NCBI GenBank assembly: GCA_025349905.2
Contig: MU625133.1
Coordinates: forward strand, 1-11,105
From: Blastocladiella britannica
Taxonomy: Eukaryota; Blastocladiomycota; Blastocladiomycetes; Blastocladiales; Blastocladiaceae
Reading direction: 5' to 3'
DNA: 11,105 nucleotides
Part shown: in pieces, positions 8,508 to 11,105 of the stretch
How positions within the stretch are numbered: the first letter of the stretch is position 1
Layout of the letters: every line of letters begins with the position of its first letter
Program-made: the position numbers and the translations under genes
The notes under the pieces: generated by a model
The model's input: the letters and a program-made list of their open reading frames with translations, nothing else
Databases searched by the model: none
Told to the model about the DNA's origin: nothing

Positions 8508-10510
8508 TCATTCTTCATCAACGCCAACCACTGCAAACGTCTTCATATCGCCCTTGCCCTTGATGGGAATGATCCCGCGCTCCTTAAACATGAACGAGGC
8601 GTCGTCGCGCAGGAACTGGTAGAACGGCTCGGACGTCTGGATCTTGAATGCCTCGTTGGTGCTGCACATGCGCGAAGTGACGTTGACCACGTCGCCAAAC
8701 TACCATTGGGTGCAAGTCAGCACCGCATATTTTCAAAAAGGAAAAGAGGGAACGCACCAAGCAATAACGAATCATCTTGTGCCCGACAATGCCCGCGTAC
8801 ACTGGGCCCGTGTGCAAGCCAATGCGCAGCGGCAGCGTGTCGAGGCCAACTGGCGTCGAGTCAATCTCGCGCACCGCCTCCATGGCCTCGAGCGAGAACA
8901 TGAGCAGCTCGCGCGCGTTAAACACTTTTTCCTCGTCGGTCGGCGCATTCTTGAGCAGCAGGCCCGACGCAATCATGTACGTGTCGAGCACCGTCTCGAC
9001 CTTGTACAGCGTCGGGTAGTGCGACAGGATCTCGTCAAAGCACTTGTACAGCGAGTCGAGCAGGTTGATGAGCTTTTTGCCTTGGCCCGGCTTGCTTGCG
9101 ACTGCCTTTTGTTTTATTGTTTATTGGTTTTGAGTGAGTCAGGATCCGATCAAATGCAGAACAAGAGCGCGTACCTTGAACCCAGTAATGTCAATGAACG
9201 CGAGCGACACGTTGGCGATCTCGGACGGCTCGGGCGTGCGGCCCTGCTTGAGCTCTTCGGTGATGTGCTGCGGCAGCATCTGGCCCAGCAGCCCATTGGA
9301 CTATAATTGGCAAATTGAAGTGTGAGACCACGTCAAAATGCACGATCCAATAAAAGATATGCGAACCGAGTCCGTGTCAAACTTCTTGTTCATCTGGCGG
9401 CGCTGGCTCTCAATCACGTCGGTGCGCGACATGGTCTGGATCATCTCGTTCATTTCGTTATTGTGGTCGCCCTTGATTTGCACCAGCTCATCCTCTTGCT
9501 CGTGCACCAGGTCGCCGAGCTTGCGTTTTTGTTCCTATTCAAACACACAACGTATCAGTGGCATACCACAACAGTACAAAAGGAAAGGCGTACGCACAGT
9601 CTGCAGCATCTTGAGCTGGTCCTTTTGCTGCTGGCGAAGACTCGTGGTGTTCTCGCGCTGCTGCCGGTTCAGCGTCTTGATGCGCTCGCGGCCCTTTTCG
9701 AGCTGCTCTAGGACCTCCATCTCCTGCGCCTCGGCGAGATCCTCAGTGGCCATGTCGGTAGTGCGGCGCTTTTGGCGCTCGGCCGAGACCTTGTGTGCGG
9801 CATTGGCGTCGCCACCCTCGGCAGCCTGCTCAGCGTCGCCCACATCCTCGCCGCCGGTATCGGACCCGTGCTCGGACGCCGTGAAATCCGACGACGCATC
9901 CGACCCGTCGTCGCTGCCAGCGCCGCCGGCACCACCGGCCGCGCCATCGGCCACGCTGATGGCCAGCAACGGGTCCTGCGCCAGCATGGTACGTTCGCGA
10001 ATACGCGCGGCGTGGCGCGTCTGCTTGTTGAACAGCGACGCCATGCGCCGCTGCTGCGTCTCGAGCACCGTGCGCGACTGCTTCTGGCGCTCGCGCAGGT
10101 GCGTCGCCTTGATGCGCGCCTGCGCATTGTCCAAGTCGGTTTGGGCCATCTGCGTTTCAAACAAGTGAAGCGCCTCCAACTGCAGCTCGCGCTCACGCTG
10201 GTCGGCCATCAGATTCTCGAGCGACGTCTGGTCCTCGACCTCGCGGTTGAGCAGCTCCGTCAAGTGCTTGACCTTGACCAGCTGCATCTCGCGCAGCTGC
10301 TCGGCCTCCTTTTGCTGCCGCATGCGCATCTGCTGCGCGCTGATCTCGTTCTCGTTGGCCTTCTTGCGTTTGCCCAACTCATCGAGCGAGCGCATTTCCA
10401 GCTCGTGGATCGAGCGCAGGTTCTTGGCCACGCGGCGCTGCGAGAGGACGAGCTCTTCCCTGAGTCATTATATATTTGAGCTAAATCGAGAAAGCCATGG
10501 GAGTGTTGTG

Positions 10511-10541
<31 letters not shown>

Positions 10542-11105
10542 ACTAACCGCTCAAATCCCTGGCGCACCTCCAGCTGCTTCATCAGCGTCTGGAATGCGTC
10601 GCGCTTTTGCCGCATCTTGCCACGGAACGCAATCTCGCGCTCACGCGCCTCCTCTTGCTGCAGCAGCTTCTGGCGGAACCGCAGATTCTTGTCCATGAGA
10701 ATGGCGAGGCGGACTTTGGTTTCCTCGGACTCCAGGAGGGCGTCCGACTGTGTTCATGCCAAATACGCTGTGGTGAGATCTCTTTTCTTTTCCATTCAAA
10801 TGGAAAGGTAAGTACCAGATCGCGTTGCCATCCGTCATTGAGTCGGCGCTGGACCAGCTGTCCTTCGTACAGGTTGCGAGCTGAGGTAGCGCTTCCATGT
10901 TAGATAAAAAAAAAAATAAAAATAAAAATAAAAAAAACGTCAGCCGATCAAATGGCAAACATGCCTTCCAAAAGCGACGCCTCGCGAATGTTGGCCTGCT
11001 CCGAGTTAAAGTCCTTGACGCGGCTCTGCAGCAGCAGCCGCTTCTCGTTTCCCTGGCGCGACTCGCGCAACGTGCGCGCCAGCAGTGCATCCCGCGCAAC
11101 CCTGG
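8508..11105 (-). CDS. Coiled-coil class III guanylyl cyclase (5' end beyond window)
   Basis: Predicted to convert GTP to cGMP. Exons: 11105(partial)-10961, 10891-10816, 10747-10548, 10459-9598, 9534-9367, 9300-9175, 9090-8758 and 8699-8508. These give 699 residues before TGA. Residues 1-309 and 362-480 are Gln/Glu/Arg-rich coiled coil, interrupted by a Gly/Ser/Asp linker at about 310-361. The cyclase domain begins at MLPQHITEELKQG (491-503). Metal-binding aspartates are Asp520 (FIDITGF) and Asp561 (ETVLDTYM). Guanine-selective residues Glu557 (YKVE) and Cys635 (RYCLFGD) favour GTP over ATP. Transition-state Asn642 and Arg646 (NVTSR) are present, then KGKGDMKT near the end, so the domain looks catalytically complete. 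No transmembrane, H-NOX or rhodopsin segment is visible, though the missing N-terminus could hold one. It lies 114 bp upstream of the CNG channel. The junction at 9091-9174 is the weakest (alternative CAG at 9102-9103 breaks the frame). Confidence 0.95.
9796..9951 (-). repeat. Low-complexity Gly/Ala/Ser/Asp linker in the cyclase
   Basis: This segment codes for an acidic, glycine-rich stretch (about residues 310-361) that separates two coiled-coil arms. It has no hydrophobic pattern and is probably disordered. It is GC-rich and remains in frame with the flanking coils, so it is a coding linker, not an intron. Confidence 0.75.
10511..10538. repeat. 28-nt poly(A)/poly(T) homopolymer inside a cyclase intron
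   Basis: An uninterrupted run of 28 A on the + strand (T on the transcribed sense strand) lies in the 88-nt intron 10460-10547, close behind its GTTAGT donor and far from the acceptor. It is therefore not the usual polypyrimidine tract next to the 3' splice site. Exact length is prone to slippage and sequencing error. Confidence 0.9.
10904..10937. repeat. A/T simple-sequence tract with AAAAAT units in a cyclase intron
   Basis: A-rich tract on the + strand, containing an A11 run and repeated AAAAAT units, inside the 69-nt intron 10892-10960. On the gene's sense strand it is T-rich and lies between a GCTGAC branch-like site and the acceptor, so it can act as the polypyrimidine tract. Confidence 0.8.

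Noticed and set aside
9338..10479. Long plus-strand frames opposite the cyclase coiled coil (9338-10168, 9772-10479)
   Set aside because: They are Ser/Arg/Leu-rich antisense images of Gln/Glu/Arg coiled-coil codons, and they cross two proven introns of the minus-strand gene.
10511..10538. Poly(A) run as evidence of a retroposed cDNA
   Set aside because: It sits inside an intron flanked by in-phase coding exons, with no retroposed gene next to it and no visible target-site duplication.
10641..11099. 152-residue minus-strand open frame at the right edge
   Set aside because: It is Arg/Cys-rich, runs straight through two introns, and is offset from the coiled-coil frame that joins in phase to the rest of the cyclase.
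1..11105. CRISPR arrays, tRNA or rRNA genes, transposons
   Set aside because: I saw no direct-repeat arrays, no tRNA-like cloverleaf, no transposase or reverse-transcriptase motifs and no terminal inverted repeats. The window is almost fully occupied by the four genes.

Overview
The window is nuclear DNA from a eukaryote with a compact, intron-rich genome. I resolve 26 introns of about 50-88 nt, and intergenic gaps of only 17-114 bp. The gene content fits a flagellated (zoosporic) fungus such as a chytrid or blastocladiomycete, or a close relative: a cGMP-type cyclase next to a cyclic-nucleotide-gated channel, plus a fungal-style NPC1/Ncr1 sterol transporter. This placement is inference; no rRNA or marker gene is present, and the species cannot be read from the window.

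Layout. (1) 71-779, + strand: a complete four-exon VPS25, the ESCRT-II subunit. (2) 797-4999, - strand: an NPC1-type sterol transporter, nearly all on one 3.6-kb exon. Its extreme N-terminus and signal peptide are not resolved. It converges on VPS25 with 17 bp between the stop codons. (3) 5050-8393, - strand: a cyclic-nucleotide-gated (CNG/HCN-like) channel, reconstructed as 15 exons and 801 residues with every splice phase consistent. (4) 8508 to the window edge, - strand: the C-terminal 699 residues of a class III guanylyl cyclase, a long coiled coil followed by a complete catalytic domain. Its 5' end lies outside the window.

How the genes fit together. The cyclase and the channel lie head-to-tail, 114 bp apart. 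One carries the residues expected to make cGMP; the other carries a C-linker and a cNBD able to bind it. The pair looks like a linked cGMP source/effector module, comparable in logic to the cGMP pathway known from Blastocladiella zoospores but with a coiled-coil cyclase rather than a visible rhodopsin-cyclase. The channel also has no GYG potassium filter. NPC1 (lysosomal/vacuolar sterol export) and VPS25 (endosomal sorting to the same compartment) are neighbours in the endolysosomal pathway, but I see no evidence beyond proximity that they are functionally linked.

Main uncertainties: the NPC1 N-terminus, the 3' end of the channel gene (an alternative cysteine-rich frame overlaps it), one cyclase splice junction near 9090, and the choice of donor for the third VPS25 intron.
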